Assembly (NCBI RefSeq): GCF_020509005.1
Contig: NC_063022.1
Span: 930,001 to 994,000, forward strand
Direction: 5' to 3'
From: Fulvia fulva
Lineage: Eukaryota > Ascomycota > Dothideomycetes > Mycosphaerellales > Mycosphaerellaceae
Length of the DNA stretch: 64,000 nucleotides
Shown: piece after piece, positions 12,549-24,177 of the stretch
Layout: every line of letters begins with the position of its first letter
Position numbering within the stretch: position 1 is the first letter of the stretch
The notes under the pieces: model-generated
Databases searched by the model: none
Told to the model about the DNA's origin: nothing
The model's input: the letters and a program-made list of their open reading frames with translations, nothing else
Program-made: the position numbers and the translations under genes

Positions 12549-15500
12549 CTACCCTATCTGCAACCCCCCTCGCTTCCGCCTCTTGTCTATCCACTCCTCC
12601 GTCTCGCTCGCGAGGCTAAACTGCTGGAGGTATCCCTGCTGTAGTATCCACCGAGAGATTCGGCGAATGTTGCCTTTGTCCCTAATAATTGACTTGTAGT
12701 CTCTCCTTCCCGCTTGGTGCCTCCAATTTCCCCTGCCTCTCGCCCACTGCGGGCATCGTAGTAGCATATGTTCTGGGTTTTGCGATAGGTAGCCACACTG
12801 GCAGGCTGGGCTATAGATGTCTAGTGCGCGTCTTCTGAACAGGTAGGCCCTTAATCCAATGTGTTCGGACCTGATTTGGATCGCTATGCTTGCTTCGGCC
12901 CTTGTCAGGTCCCTATATAGCTGGTAATTGTGTCTCTGGAAGGCTCGGAGCGCTATCGGGCCTGTTGTCTTAGGGGGCTTCCTTTTCCAGTCCTGCTCCC
13001 ATAGGCAGCTCGCTATCTGTTCCGCTAGGTTTTGGGTCTTAGCCTTGCTCCCGCCGGCCTGGCGAGTCCTACGCTCCTCCTCCTTTCGTGCTAGCCATTC
13101 GGTGCTTGTCTGTACGGCCGTAAAGGTCGTAAGGTCATCCTCTTTTTGGCTTGTCCTATATCCTGCCCCTCTCCGGTAGCGGCTTTCTATCTTGTTCTTT
13201 GCCTCCTGGATCGTGGTTTGTGCTAGGTAACCTGTCGTCTTTGCCGCGTATTGAATTCTCATTCCCCGGATGTACTGGCCGATTGGTGGTATTCCTGTCT
13301 CCATTTCTACCGTGCTTGTTGACGTTGTCTTGTATGCGCCTAGTACCCTACGTAGGTTGCCTGCCTGTGTCCTGTTTAGGGGTTGCTCTATCCGTTTCGG
13401 GATCGGCTTGCCTGCGCCTCCTGTTCCCCAAATCTGTGCCCCGTACAACATAGCTGGTCTGACGATCGCCTTATACATTACTCTTGCCTTGTCGAATGTT
13501 GCTCCCCATGTAGATGCCGTAAGCCTCTTTATCGAGGCTTCATTGACTTGCGCTCGACTCTGGGCTTTCTTAATCTGTACATTCCAGCTTAGCTTCGGGT
13601 CGAGCCAGATCCCTAGTACTCGTAGCTCCGCTGATGGCTTGGTCTCGTAGCCTTGGATTCTTACCGCCGCCTTCATATTATGGTGTGTTCTCGCTTTACT
13701 GAAGTGTATAAGTTGGTACTTTTCAGGGGCGAACCGGGCACCATGCTTCTTTGCCCACTCCTCGCATTTCTTGTGCCTATCTTCAAGGAGGCGACAGTTC
13801 TCTTCTGTCGAGTCTGACCAGGCTAGGATGTTTGTATCGTCTACGAACCCCGATGCTGAGGTTTGCGGAGAGGTGAGTAGGGGGATTAGATCCGACATAA
13901 ATATCAGAAACAGGATAGGGGAGAGAGTAGATCCCTGAGGTATTCCAGTCTCTGCCTTCACCGGGTCGGACGTGTACCTTCCTAGGACTAGGTATGTCGT
14001 CCGTTCCTGGAGAAAGGAGAAGACGAACGACGTTGCCCACTGGGGGATGCCTTTCTGCTGTAGGATATGTATTAGCCTTTGGTGTGAGACGTTGTCGAAG
14101 GCCCCTGCGATGTCGAGGGATAGTAAGGACGCCGCTCGGTTCCTGCCGTAGTGCCAGAGGGTCTGGATTTGCTCCGTAATTAGCTCCATTGCTGTTAGTG
14201 TCGATCGCTGGCTTCTTCCCCCCATCTGTGTTGCTGGGAGTACGTGGTTGTCCTCGGCAAGCTGCGTAAGTCTCTGGGCTACTATCTTTTCTAGGACCTT
14301 CCCTATCGTATTTAGAAGTGCTATTGGTCTGTACGACTTGGGCTGAGTATAGTCTTCCTTCTGTGGCTTGCGTAGCACTACTGTCATAGACTCTCTGTAC
14401 GGCTTCGGGTGATACCCTAGCCGTAGGCACGCGGTAAATAGGTTTGCAAGGCTCGGCGCGATCTCTTCTCTACACTCTTTTAGCAGTACGTTTGGTATCC
14501 TGTCTGGGCCTGGGGCTTTTCGTCCCTTTAGCTTACTTATGACTCCTGTTACTGTGTTAGAGCTAACCGCCCAATCCATGTCCAGGGGTTCCGGGTATGT
14601 GCTCGGGTCGATGTCCGTAAGGTCTGCCTCTACTTGCGTCGAAAAGAAATGGTCGGCTAACGCTTTTGCCTTGCCCCGGGGCGTAGCCTGGGCAATCCCT
14701 TCGCGGTCTACGATTGGGGGGAAGTGAGGGGCTTGTTGCTCTTCAGGTAGTCGTGCCCATTTAGCAAGTCTCCACATCTGTTCCGGGTTTTCTGTAACGA
14801 GCCCGATCGTCGCTCTCCAGTCCTGCAGCTTATCGCGTCTTATCTGTGCCTTCTTCTCTTGTGTCGCGTGGCAGTATTGCTCCCACGTCTCTTGGGTGTG
14901 CTCCTTCGTCCACTGTCGCCTTGCCCTTCTAGCCTCCCTTACCTTCGTAGAGCATTCAGGGGTCCAGAAGGCCTTCTGCTGCGTTGAGGGCCGGAGTAAC
15001 GGCGTGTATTGTTCCGCTGCTTGCCATATGACCGAGGTAATCTGTTCCGCTGCTTGATCTAGCTGAGCTGTCGTCTCGAGTTCTCTATGCTGTGGTAGGT
15101 TCGCTATTAGGAAGCCTCTTATGTCGTCCCAGCGTGCCTTCTTCCAGTTACGGCGTGGTTCGTTTGCTGGCTCCTCTATCGCCTTCACCCCTAGCGTCGT
15201 TTGGATAGGGATATGGTCTGAGGAGGCTTCTAGCGCGTAGTTCGGTCGGCATTGGACTAGTCTCTCTTCAAGTTCTCGTGATAGAAAGCATAGGTCGATC
15301 GTGCTTGCACTAGTACGGGCCTTCCACGTCTCTGTTCCCTTTGGTGTTACTAAGGCCATTCCGTAGCGTGCGGTTATGTCCAGTAGCTTCCCCCCTAGAA
15401 ATGCGTGCGGGGGAGTGAATTCGAGTCCCCACTGTGGGTGGTGGAGGTTGAAGTCGCCGAGGAGTACTTGCTTCGTGTCTTGGCTTAGGGTCCGCTCTAG

Positions 15501-15902
15501 GTGGGCGAGGGTTCCTAGTTCCCTACTCGTCCGACCCCGCGGTGGCGGGTTGTAAACGTTATGGATCTGGATAGGGCCTTGTGTCGTGTCGATCTGGATT
15601 GATGTTATGTCTCCTAGGTTGCCCTGCTGCGGTAGTATAACCTTCCACGACTCAAGGTCTATAGTCTTGCTTACGTATATACATGTCCTCGGGATGACGC
15701 CTCGTTGGCCCGCGATTACGGTGTGGTATCTCCGGTCATTACAAGTGGCTGGGAGTCCTACGTAGGGGTTGATCCATGGTTCCTGTACCGCAATAACGTG
15801 GTGCCGTAGCGGGTCTAGCTCTTGTAGAAAGTGGCGCTGGACCTTGTCCCTACTTTTGTTTACGTTGTACTGTACGATAGTGATGTCGTCGTATAGTATC
15901 AT
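12549..15902 (-). CDS. LINE-A ORF2: endonuclease/reverse transcriptase, intact
   Basis: This is an intact 1117-residue protein for target-primed reverse transcription. The N-terminal endonuclease (EEP fold) occupies about residues 5-240: QYNVN 11-15, QEPW 40-43, GDFN 149-152, TID 201-203, SDH 228-230. The reverse transcriptase is at about 460-770: SYRPIALL 523-530, SLDIAGAFD 595-603 with D597, GIPQGSTLSP 653-662, and the catalytic pair FVDD 686-689. A C-terminal zinc-binding motif follows (C1034, C1036, H1045, C1050). All catalytic residues are present and there is no stop. Its start overlaps the ORF1 stop as ATGA, suggesting coupled translation. I see no RNase H domain. It may be active in trans, but this copy has lost its 5' end. 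Confidence 0.97.
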   Translation of the reverse strand: MILYDDITIVQYNVNKSRDKVQRHFLQELDPLRHHVIAVQEPWINPYVGLPATCNDRRYHTVIAGQRGVIPRTCIYVSKTIDLESWKVILPQQGNLGDITSIQIDTTQGPIQIHNVYNPPPRGRTSRELGTLAHLERTLSQDTKQVLLGDFNLHHPQWGLEFTPPHAFLGGKLLDITARYGMALVTPKGTETWKARTSASTIDLCFLSRELEERLVQCRPNYALEASSDHIPIQTTLGVKAIEEPANEPRRNWKKARWDDIRGFLIANLPQHRELETTAQLDQAAEQITSVIWQAAEQYTPLLRPSTQQKAFWTPECSTKVREARRARRQWTKEHTQETWEQYCHATQEKKAQIRRDKLQDWRATIGLVTENPEQMWRLAKWARLPEEQQAPHFPPIVDREGIAQATPRGKAKALADHFFSTQVEADLTDIDPSTYPEPLDMDWAVSSNTVTGVISKLKGRKAPGPDRIPNVLLKECREEIAPSLANLFTACLRLGYHPKPYRESMTVVLRKPQKEDYTQPKSYRPIALLNTIGKVLEKIVAQRLTQLAEDNHVLPATQMGGRSQRSTLTAMELITEQIQTLWHYGRNRAASLLSLDIAGAFDNVSHQRLIHILQQKGIPQWATSFVFSFLQERTTYLVLGRYTSDPVKAETGIPQGSTLSPILFLIFMSDLIPLLTSPQTSASGFVDDTNILAWSDSTEENCRLLEDRHKKCEEWAKKHGARFAPEKYQLIHFSKARTHHNMKAAVRIQGYETKPSAELRVLGIWLDPKLSWNVQIKKAQSRAQVNEASIKRLTASTWGATFDKARVMYKAIVRPAMLYGAQIWGTGGAGKPIPKRIEQPLNRTQAGNLRRVLGAYKTTSTSTVEMETGIPPIGQYIRGMRIQYAAKTTGYLAQTTIQEAKNKIESRYRRGAGYRTSQKEDDLTTFTAVQTSTEWLARKEEERRTRQAGGSKAKTQNLAEQIASCLWEQDWKRKPPKTTGPIALRAFQRHNYQLYRDLTRAEASIAIQIRSEHIGLRAYLFRRRALDIYSPACQCGYLSQNPEHMLLRCPQWARGRGNWRHQAGRRDYKSIIRDKGNIRRISRWILQQGYLQQFSLASETEEWIDKRRKRGGLQIG

Positions 15903-16527
15903 TCGTTATCCGTGAGGTCCATTTCCGTGCTGACCTGCTGTGTCTCCTGAGCCTGTATCTCGCTGTCCGGCTGGCCCTGGGGCCGCTGGGGCGCCCCAAA
16001 GATTCGCATTTGGCCTAGTTCGTTGGCTGCCCGGTTAAGGTGTCGAGGCCGACCGGGAGGTGGATGCGTTTGCGGTTGGGTTCCCTTGTTCGTCTCTTCT
16101 GCCCTCTTCCTTTTGCTCGGCTCGAAGCCCTTGTACACGGTAGGTCCCTCCTGTTGTCGTTGGGGGTACCTAGCTGGTGTAGAGATCCTTGCTTGTCTCG
16201 CTCGTTCTTGTGCTGCTATTCTAGCCGGGCATTGGCTTGAATACGCTGGGTGCCTTCTGCCGCAGCATGCGCACCTGCTCTCCTTTTTTGGGCATTCCCT
16301 TCCCTGGTGTGGGCCTGCGCAGTGAGGACACCTTGGGGTCTTCTCCCCGCATTTTGAGGCTATGTGACCGTACTGTTGGCATTGGAAGCATTGTAGTACC
16401 CTGTGGCTGCTCTGATGGATCTCCGTGTCCATTCTCTCGCAGTTCCAGAATAGCCCATTGTCTAATATCTGGTTAGCTTGTTCCGCTGTCTCTACCCAAA
16501 TAATAAGCGATGAATGCGTCTTTTCTC
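15899..16527 (-). CDS. LINE-A ORF1, 5'-truncated, zinc-knuckle RNA-binding protein
   Basis: This is the C-terminal part of the LINE ORF1, thought to coat the element RNA. From the first Met (16432) it has 177 residues. The frame is open a further 31 codons up to the insertion boundary, so the true N-terminus is missing. Three CCHC zinc knuckles follow that Met: C15-C18-H23-C28, C35-C38-H42-C47 and C54-C57-H61-C68. A Pro/Gln-rich tail ends in LTDNE. The TGA stop shares its bases with the ORF2 ATG. Without a promoter or N-terminus it is unlikely to be made from this copy. Confidence 0.9.
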
Positions 16528-16542
16528 TACGAGCGTATATAG

Positions 16543-18560
16543 AATTTATATACTAAGAGGCAGCACTATAATTAAGGAAGGTAAGAGCTTAATTACTATC
16601 TATACTACTAGGTATTATAAGGTAAGGGGACACTCTCGGCCTTAGTACCCCTCGTATAATAGGCGGTATTAGAGAGCTTACTAATATACGTAAAGCGTAC
16701 TCTAGTCCTTATATTACCGTATCTCGCTATATTTCCTTCTTAGTATTATGTTCGTAAGTAGGACTAACGGTTATCGTACTTAAGCGTTAGTCTAGCTATT
16801 TCCCTATTACTAAGGGTTAGCCGGTGTCTATATTATAGAGCTAGTATTCGCGCGCGGCGGAGGGCGCTTATACTACTTAATAGAGTAGTCTAGTAAGTAT
16901 AAGTTATAGTCTATATAGCGGTAGCGGATATAACCGCCTACTACGATAATACTAGCCTTCTCCTTAGGCTCGAGCTTCTTAAGTTCCTTAAATTTGCGCG
17001 GTATCTAAGCGTATAGCTTAAGGCCTAAACCTTAGGCTACGCCGGGCGCGGTAGGTATAGTACCGTTACTACCGCTAGTACTACGAGATAGTCGTAGTGT
17101 AGCTAGGGTCTTTGACTTTAGGCGCTCGAACTTAGCTTCGAGCTTATAGTATAGGTCGACTAAGTCTTCGCGGTCCTTAGTCTCTATAGGCAGTGCCTCT
17201 ATATATTTATAGTTAAGCTTACCCTCAAGTAGGCAGTAATTAGTCTTAGCTAATAGGTCGTATAAGTTACGCTATTTGTCGTACTTAGCGATAAAAATGG
17301 AAAATGACTCGTTCTTACCCTACTATAAGACCTAGAGCTTCTAGAAGGCCTTGCCTACGATGTCCTTCTTACTATACCGATCGATAAGGAATTAGATTAT
17401 ACTATCGATAGACTTAAAGGGGTTAACGTAATTACGCTTAGTATGCTTAGAGGGTACTCGCGGATTGTATAGCTAGTATAGGTACCCGTCGAGGTAGTTT
17501 AGGATATAGCGTAGTCCGTCCTCGATAGTCTAGAACTATATTACGGACAGCTTGATCTCTAGCTAATCGAGCTAACGGTTAAAGTTTATATTCTTATTGT
17601 CGAACTTGCTTTCTAGGTCCTTAACTAACTTGTTAGTATTTATAATATTGACTAAGGGTTCGATAGTAGTGAACTAGCTAACGGCGGTATTACTAGTTAC
17701 CCTAGAAGTACTACTAGGTATGCCCTAGCGTTCTCGTCGTAAGGAGTTACGGCGTAGGTAACGGCGTAGTCGACTATTATCTCTACCTTTATTGTTATTA
17801 GAGTTATCTCCGTCGTTATTACTACTACCTCTACTACCTCCTCGTTAGATACCTCTACCTATACGGTCCTACTAAGTAGGAGGCGTAGGTGATCGTAAAA
17901 CACCGTTACGACGAGGGGAGTAGACGCGGACCTAACGACTAAGGTCATTATTATTATTACCGTTAGTACCGCTAGTATCGCTAGTACCGTTCGTGTCCTT
18001 AGCTACTAGCTAAGCCTTTAGCCTACTACCTTCTTATTTAGAACCTAATTACGCTTAGATAGGGCTTTAATGTCCTTAGGTAACATGCCTACCTACGACT
18101 CCTCGACCTATCTAAAGAGTGTATCGTTGTCCTATTAGAGGCGCTAATTAGCTTCGTAAAGGTCTTATATCTAACTCTTATACTTCTAGTATTTATTAAA
18201 GTAGAATATAAAGAGGCCCTTAACATCCTTATCCTTTTCGAGTTGACTAAGACTCTCGGATACGATATTACGTTCCTTCTTTATATCGGCGTACTTACGC
18301 TATATAACCTTATTAGCCTTCTTTAGGGACTCGACCTAGTTGAAAAGTGTAATAAAGTCTAACTATATCTAGCGAACGAGGTGAAACATAATCTCCGGGT
18401 ATACTATAGTACGAGTTACGAACTTAGCTAGGCTCTTAATAGTAGTATACTCTAAGGCAATTGCCTACTCCTTAGGTTAGCGTATATTATTAGTTTTACT
18501 ATCTTATATAGATATATCATCTCTTGACTCTATAATCTTATACACCTTAATTCCTCATTC
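16543..18560 (-). pseudogene. gag: Gypsy-C gag, RIP-degraded
   Basis: This is the minus-strand gag of Gypsy-C, separated from its pol by LINE-A. A capsid-like block at about 17250-17420 reads FLIDRYSKKDIVGKAF and then NESFSIFIAKYDK, typical of Gypsy capsid. A Lys/Glu-rich coiled-coil-like stretch lies at about 18200-18300 (ADIKKERNIVSESLSQLEKD). Multiple TAG stops remain. The start is uncertain. Confidence 0.7.
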
Positions 18561-18946
18561 TTCTAAGATCTATTCTTTGTTAAGGAATTGTACGAAGTTA
18601 ATAGGGTCGGGGGTTAAGGTAAACTACTATTCTTTAGGTAGTAGATCCTTCTCGATCTCTTATTATTCGGCGGTAAAGTTCGAGTCGTCGTCGGAAGGGA
18701 AGGTACCTAGGGCGGTATCGGTACCTAGGTTATCGAGTGTCTACGTTTTAGTAGATTTAGTTAGGAAAAGCTTAGCGCGTACGAGCGACTAACGCTTATA
18801 CTTACTAAGATCTAGATAAAGAGGTTGCTTAGGTAAGAGCACCTCGTTAGCAGTACTACCGGGTATAGCTATATTATACAATTACGTAGTAGATAAGACT
18901 GCTCTCTTAGTAGGTATATAAGGGCCCTATAAGAGTAGGGAGGCGC

Positions 18947-19026
18947 GCGTTTTACGCGAAGGAGAGAGGTGATCTATTGACTTAACTAATACGTTTGTTT
19001 ACGCGACTATAGTTGTTATTAGTACG
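18947..19026. repeat. 80-bp direct repeat, copy 1
   Basis: This is repeated at 19081-19160 with four transition differences, at a period of 134 bp. Both copies start GCGTTTTACGCGAAGG and end TATTAGTACG. It lies in the leader of Gypsy-C. Confidence 0.9.
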
Positions 19027-19080
19027 CCTATACGCGCGACTCGACGGTTAGTAACTATAGTGAACTTGACCTGCCTTAAG

Positions 19081-19160
19081 GCGTTTTACGCGAAGGAGAG
19101 AGGTGATCTATTAACTTAACTAATGCGCTTGTTTACGCGACTATAGTTATTATTAGTACG
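19081..19160. repeat. 80-bp direct repeat, copy 2
   Basis: This is the partner of 18947-19026. The 54 bp between the two copies (19027-19080) is unique. The differences are C/T or G/A, consistent with RIP after duplication. Confidence 0.9.
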
Positions 19161-19215
19161 ATTTGATTATAACTACTAGCCTAACTAGATAGGCCGCTTA
19201 TAAGACCGAACAAAC

Positions 19216-19365
19216 TATTACGGGTAGTGATCTATAAGACGATAGTATAGGGTTACCGTAAAACAAGCGTTATTCGGTAAGGCTATAAAAGAGAAGCGTA
19301 AAGCGCGCGAGATATATAAGGAAGCGCTAAGGCGCGCGACGTCACGGTAGTAGTGAACTGTAATA
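19216..19365 (-). repeat. Gypsy-C 5' LTR (150 bp)
   Basis: This matches 7528-7677 over all 150 bp. It ends GTAATA and is followed by CCTAT (19366-19370), the second copy of the 5-bp target duplication. This fixes the outer limits of Gypsy-C at 7528 and 19365. Confidence 0.9.
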
Positions 19366-19370
19366 CCTAT

Positions 19371-22300
19371 TAGCTTAACTAGCCTTAGCTCGTTAATAGT
19401 GCCCTTACTTACCCTTATACTCGGCTAGAAAGAGCTCTTTCCTACTAGTTCTAGGCACCCTATTTCCCTAAGGACAGTAGCAAGAAATTGTAACTACGTT
19501 ACGGCTACGTTTATAGCTATAAACTCAGCTTCTATTATTAATATTATAATAGACTTCTGCTTCCTACTTATCTGGGATATAGGTGATCTATAAAGGAACT
19601 ATACGTATCCTAGAATTGAGACTCTATCCACTTTGTCTATAGCGTAATTAGAGTCCTAGTATCCCTAGAGATTGCCCCCTCCCTTTCTATATATAAGACC
19701 TAGGTCTAGGTACGACCGTAGGTATCGGGAGAGCTTCTTTAAAGCCTTTATATACTACTACGAGGGATCAGTAACATATAAGCTAATTCTTCTAAGGGGG
19801 AATGCTAAGTCTGGCCTCGTTATTATTATTAGCTATATCTAGGTACTATTATAGCTCTAGTAATCCTGTTTGTTTCACCGCTTATCTATAGGAGCCGTAG
19901 GCACTAAATACTCGTAGCTCTCTATAGGTAAGTAGGTTAGCGTAGCCTTCTCTCTAGCTATATTAATCTTGGCTAAGTTAGCTTGGACATAGTGTCCTTA
20001 ATTAAGCTTTAAAGTGCCTTAGGACCTATCTGTTATAATCCTTATTCTAAGGATCTTCGTAGGTTTACTAAGATCTTTAATCTTAAACACTTTTCTAAGC
20101 TTAGCCTTAAACTACTGAACATCTAATAGCTTCGGAGCTATAATAGGTATGTCATCTATATAGGTAAGGACTATAAGGTCTCTATCCGTATAGATAAGTA
20201 GGTATAGATCTACCTAGGACTAGGTAAATCTAATCTTCTCTAGCTTCGTAACATAAAGCTTGTTCTAGTCTCTAGCTGCTTACTTAAGCCTATAAAACAC
20301 TATGTTTAGAGGTGCTTCAACTCCTAGGGGTGGGATTATATAGATGTCTTTAAGAAGGCTACTTTAGGTAAAAGCATTATTCATATCCACTAGGTACATC
20401 TCGAGATCTCTCCTATACACTACTGCTATAAATACTCGGAGAGTATTATGTCTAATAGTAGGTATAAAGGTCTCTTCGAAGTCAACCCTATATTTCTATT
20501 AAAACCCTCTTATAACTAGTCTTGCCTTGAACTTCTTAATAGCTCTACTAATCATTCTTTTTATATTAAAGACCTACCTAGAAGTAATTAGATTCGCACC
20601 CTTTAGCGGTATAACTACTTCCTAGGTATTGTTACTTACTAAGGTAATAAGTTCGTTCTCGATTACCTCTCTCTATATATATCTCTATTCGGTGTCTCCT
20701 ACGGCTACCTTATAGGACTTTAGGATTAGCACTTCCTACTAATAGGCTATAGCCTACCTAATAGTAGCAAATATATATTCTTCTACGACGTTTAGAATCT
20801 CCTCTACCTAGCTTATTCTAGGGTCGAGATAGAACATCTAGGCGATAAGAGCCTTATAGTATTTAGCCTTATACTCTTTAGAGTTATTATCTCCGTCCCC
20901 CCTTAACCTCTTATTACCTACAACCTAAGGTAGCGCTAGGTGTTCGGATAGGTCGAACTAAACGACATCTTCTTTTTCTTTTATTAGAGTACCCTAATCT
21001 CTAAACTTCTAGTATTCTCTAATGTCCTTTAGGGGAAGGGCAAGTTATCTAAATAGCGGTTGTTATAGTGTTAATAACTTAGGTAGGTTCTATATAGATC
21101 TACCGTTATCGGCCTTCGATAGTATTAAGACCGCTATATTTTCACCTAGCCTTCGTAACGGTGTCTCTAATAATCCCCTATCGGAAAATTTCGCCCTAAA
21201 GGGCTTCCTCCTAATAGGATTGCGCTGTAGCGCTCGACTCGGCCGGTTAGTAAAGGTGATACCAAGGTCTATATCTCCCCCCTTCTTATTCTTAAACTAG
21301 TCGACGTGACTATACGCTTTTATTACTTCTATGTCGCGATCCTAGAACAGCTATTGTTTTGTAGTGTTTTCTAAGTAGCCTATAAACACGGCTTCTTTTC
21401 CTTAGTTCATTAACTTGTCTCTCCTTAAGCCTTAAGGTTAGGCTCTTAGGTCTATATAGACTACAGCTTTGTATCCCTAGACGCGGAAATGGTCGACTGA
21501 CGGTACTTGGCTAGTAAAGGCTTCTTCTAGTGAAAGAGTAATACTATTAATGATCAGACCATTAGGCAGTCTGCTTCTAATTATAGTCTATGCTTATAAA
21601 GCTTCTAGCTAGAACTTAACTAGTATACTAGAGTCTTTAAGTATAGCCCGGACTGTGTTCTTAGAGGCTTAAATTGACCTTTCTACAGGTCTATTTTAAA
21701 GAGAGTTGTAGGCATTAGTTGTGTCTATCTAAGTGCCAAACTCCTCCTCCTACTCTTTTAGCAAGGCGAGAATTTCCTTTGTACTATTACTACGGATCGT
21801 AGACAGAAAGCACCTTGACTACCGTTCTGCCTAGACCTTCTAATCCCGTAGAGCTATAGAAGCGTCGCTCCTAGCCTTCAAAGGGATTACCCACTTCTTC
21901 CTAGAGAAGTTGTCTATAATCTTAAGCCAATATTTATATCCTAGCCTAGAGACTACGCCCTGAAAAGGCCTATAGATATCAATAGAGATAAGGGCCAGCC
22001 TCTCCCCTTTCCTCTCTATAGCAGGTTCTTTGAACTTCCTTATGTTTATAAGGGAGCAGACCTTACAATTCTAGTGTTTAGAAGGAATAGGAATAGGATC
22101 TTTCTTATTAGTAACTCTATACAGGTTTCTTAGTAGTCCCTTACTAAGGTGTGTATATCTTCTATACTATAGCTCCTACTAATCTTCGGACTTAGTGTTA
22201 GCTATAGCGGTACCGTCACGTTCTTAAAAGAGTATACTAGTATACTATAGCTTAAGAATTTCCGAGATCGAGTAGATAAACGGTACTCCTCCTCGAAGTT

Positions 22301-24177
22301 TAGTCTAGACAACGGATTTACTAGACAAGGATTTTAGGGTGAAACTAGGTAGTTAGATAGCAGACTATTAGCTAAACTAATTCCACGAAACAAGACTAAC
22401 TCTAAGGCTAGGAACAAATAGGACATTTTCTAAGACAATTTGCTTTCTAGAAGGACTACCTATTACTACACTTCCTATATATATAGCTTATAGATAGCCA
22501 CCCCTAACCTTGATCCACTTCCTCTTTTAAAGAGGCTTTAGTGTCCTAAATAGTAAATCTTAGTCAGTTATATATAATGATATATAAGAGTTAAGCAACC
22601 ACTCAGACGAGGGGTACTTACCTTTAGCTTCTATAGTAGAATAGGCAACCTTATTAATATCATTGTCTTCTAATAGTATCTTAGGGTCTAATACGTCTTC
22701 CTAGGTCGTATAGGCCCTTGTAGGCTTACTAGAGGAGGCCTTTGGCTTGCGGCTCTCCTTTATCTACTTTATAAGGTCCGTTATTACCTTAAGGACATTA
22801 CGAAGGTTTAGTAATAATGACCTCCTACGAGGTGGTAACGGTTGTCTCTTAGTAGGGTAGGTAACCCTAGCTAGTTTGTCCTTATTTCTAACAGCCTACT
22901 AAGCTGTAGAAAGGTGTGGGCACTTGCTTATAAAATGGTCACTACCGTAGAGATAGTACGTAAGCTTGCCCTAGAAACCCTTCTTAGCGAATATAGCTAT
23001 CCCTTAATAAATCATTGATTCTTACTTCTCCCTAAGAATTGTAAGAATGTCTTGTAGTAAGAGATTCATCTAGGCATCAATTGTATCGCGAATTGAGCCA
23101 AATAAGTCTAGTAGAGCTACTAAGAGTTACTAGATCTTTCTGTCCTTAGTCTTAATGTCTTAGAACTAAGGCGAGATTGAAACAGCCCTCCTTATAATTG
23201 ATCTAAGCTCCTACTAGGCGTTATCTATTGACTAGTCCTCTGTCATCACGAAATTGGTATATTGCTAAAGCAAACTTCTTCTAGTAGCGAGAAGTCTTCT
23301 CTTGTATTTAGCTTTAGCCTATTCCTATAACTCCTTCGTATACCGGATCTCGTATATTATCTCTTAGTTATCTGTCGACAGACAGATATACATCTTATAT
23401 AGGGCCGTTACATTGTGCCGTCTGTACGATACCTTCCTTATCGCTTGATCTAAAGGAAGGGATGACTCTAATAATGTAGAGGGTGTCGCTATAGATAGGG
23501 TTATAGCGGGAATGTCCGTAATAATGTCTTCGAGGACCTAGTTAACCTACTTTAATACTAGGTGTATTCTTATTAGCTTGAACTATGTTTCGTGGTTCTC
23601 TCTTATTAGAACAGGTGCTACTCTCTTTCTTATAAAACTAGTCTCGTTCTCCATTTTTTTGTAAGTTAAGGGATAGGTTAGCTACCCTTAGGTAAAAGGA
23701 TGTATTCGTTCGTACGCGATTAGATCGATAGGAGGTGAACCGAACGCGAGGTTAATAGTGGAGATAATAGCTATCTACTAGAAAGCGAGGAAAGTCGGTC
23801 GTAAGGATAGTGTTTCTAAGACACTATCTCGTGTTAGTACTAAGACACTATAGCGTAACTCTCTTAGTAGAGGGGATTCCTAAGACACTACGGCTCTCTT
23901 AGAATAAACAGTTAGTCGATGTAAACGCGATGTCCGGAGAGCGACTCTTCTTAGTAAGCTCGCCTACTTGTCTAAGGTATTAGTATAGGCTCCCTAACTC
24001 GGAGTCTAATAGTGCCTTACTAGGCTCTTTTACGTCTTATATACACCTACAGCACGGCTATAGCTTCCTATACAAGGCGGGTACGGCCTCTAGTCTACCT
24101 TCCTTTTATTCTAAAGAGGAATAACTCTAATACGACTTTGTCGAGGGTGAAACACCGAGTTACTAACCCGGGCTCAT
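19371..24177 (-). pseudogene. Copia gag-pol, RIP-inactivated
   Basis: This is the polyprotein of a Ty1/Copia element on the minus strand, about 4.8 kb here plus 252 bp at 7271-7522. At the gag end, a zinc knuckle at about 22900-22975 reads YLYGSDHFISKC, with its first Cys changed to Tyr. Integrase lies upstream of RT at about 21.5-22.3 kb. RT at about 20.0-20.7 kb keeps the catalytic YIDD intact (20150-20165). RNase H at about 19490-19700 reads DSNYAIDKVDRVSILGYV and then EAEFIA. The order integrase before RT confirms Copia. TAG and TAA stops interrupt all domains. Confidence 0.85.

Larger units (their letters stand above)
12348..16527 (-). mobile_element. LINE-A, 5'-truncated Tad1-type LINE, not RIPped
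   Basis: This non-LTR retrotransposon of 4180 bp is inserted between the gag and protease regions of Gypsy-C. The 15-bp target duplication TACGAGCGTATATAG lies at 12333-12347 and 16528-16542. The 3' end (low coordinates) carries a GATA/TATC simple repeat instead of poly-A. The 5' end is truncated inside ORF1, since that frame stays open up to the duplication. The base pattern is normal (abundant CpA/TpG), in contrast to the host element on both sides. It is the reference for the RIPped copies LINE-G (44-46.9 kb) and 55693-56087. Confidence 0.95.
18561..19215 (-). other. Gypsy-C 5' leader
   Basis: This untranslated leader between the 5' LTR (19216-19365) and gag holds a long direct repeat (18947-19026 and 19081-19160). 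The primer-binding site should lie at the LTR edge near 19200-19215, but RIP has altered it and I cannot assign the tRNA. No coding signal is seen. Confidence 0.55.

Noticed and set aside
13783..14430. 215-codon minus-strand frame overlapping LINE-A ORF2
   Set aside because: It is out of frame with ORF2, which here encodes conserved RT blocks. Arg/Ser/Pro-rich content is typical of a shadow frame.
12928..16476. Several plus-strand open frames of 60-130 codons across the LINE-A region
   Set aside because: They are antisense to the intact LINE-A ORF1/ORF2, with no motif and composition explained by the coding strand.
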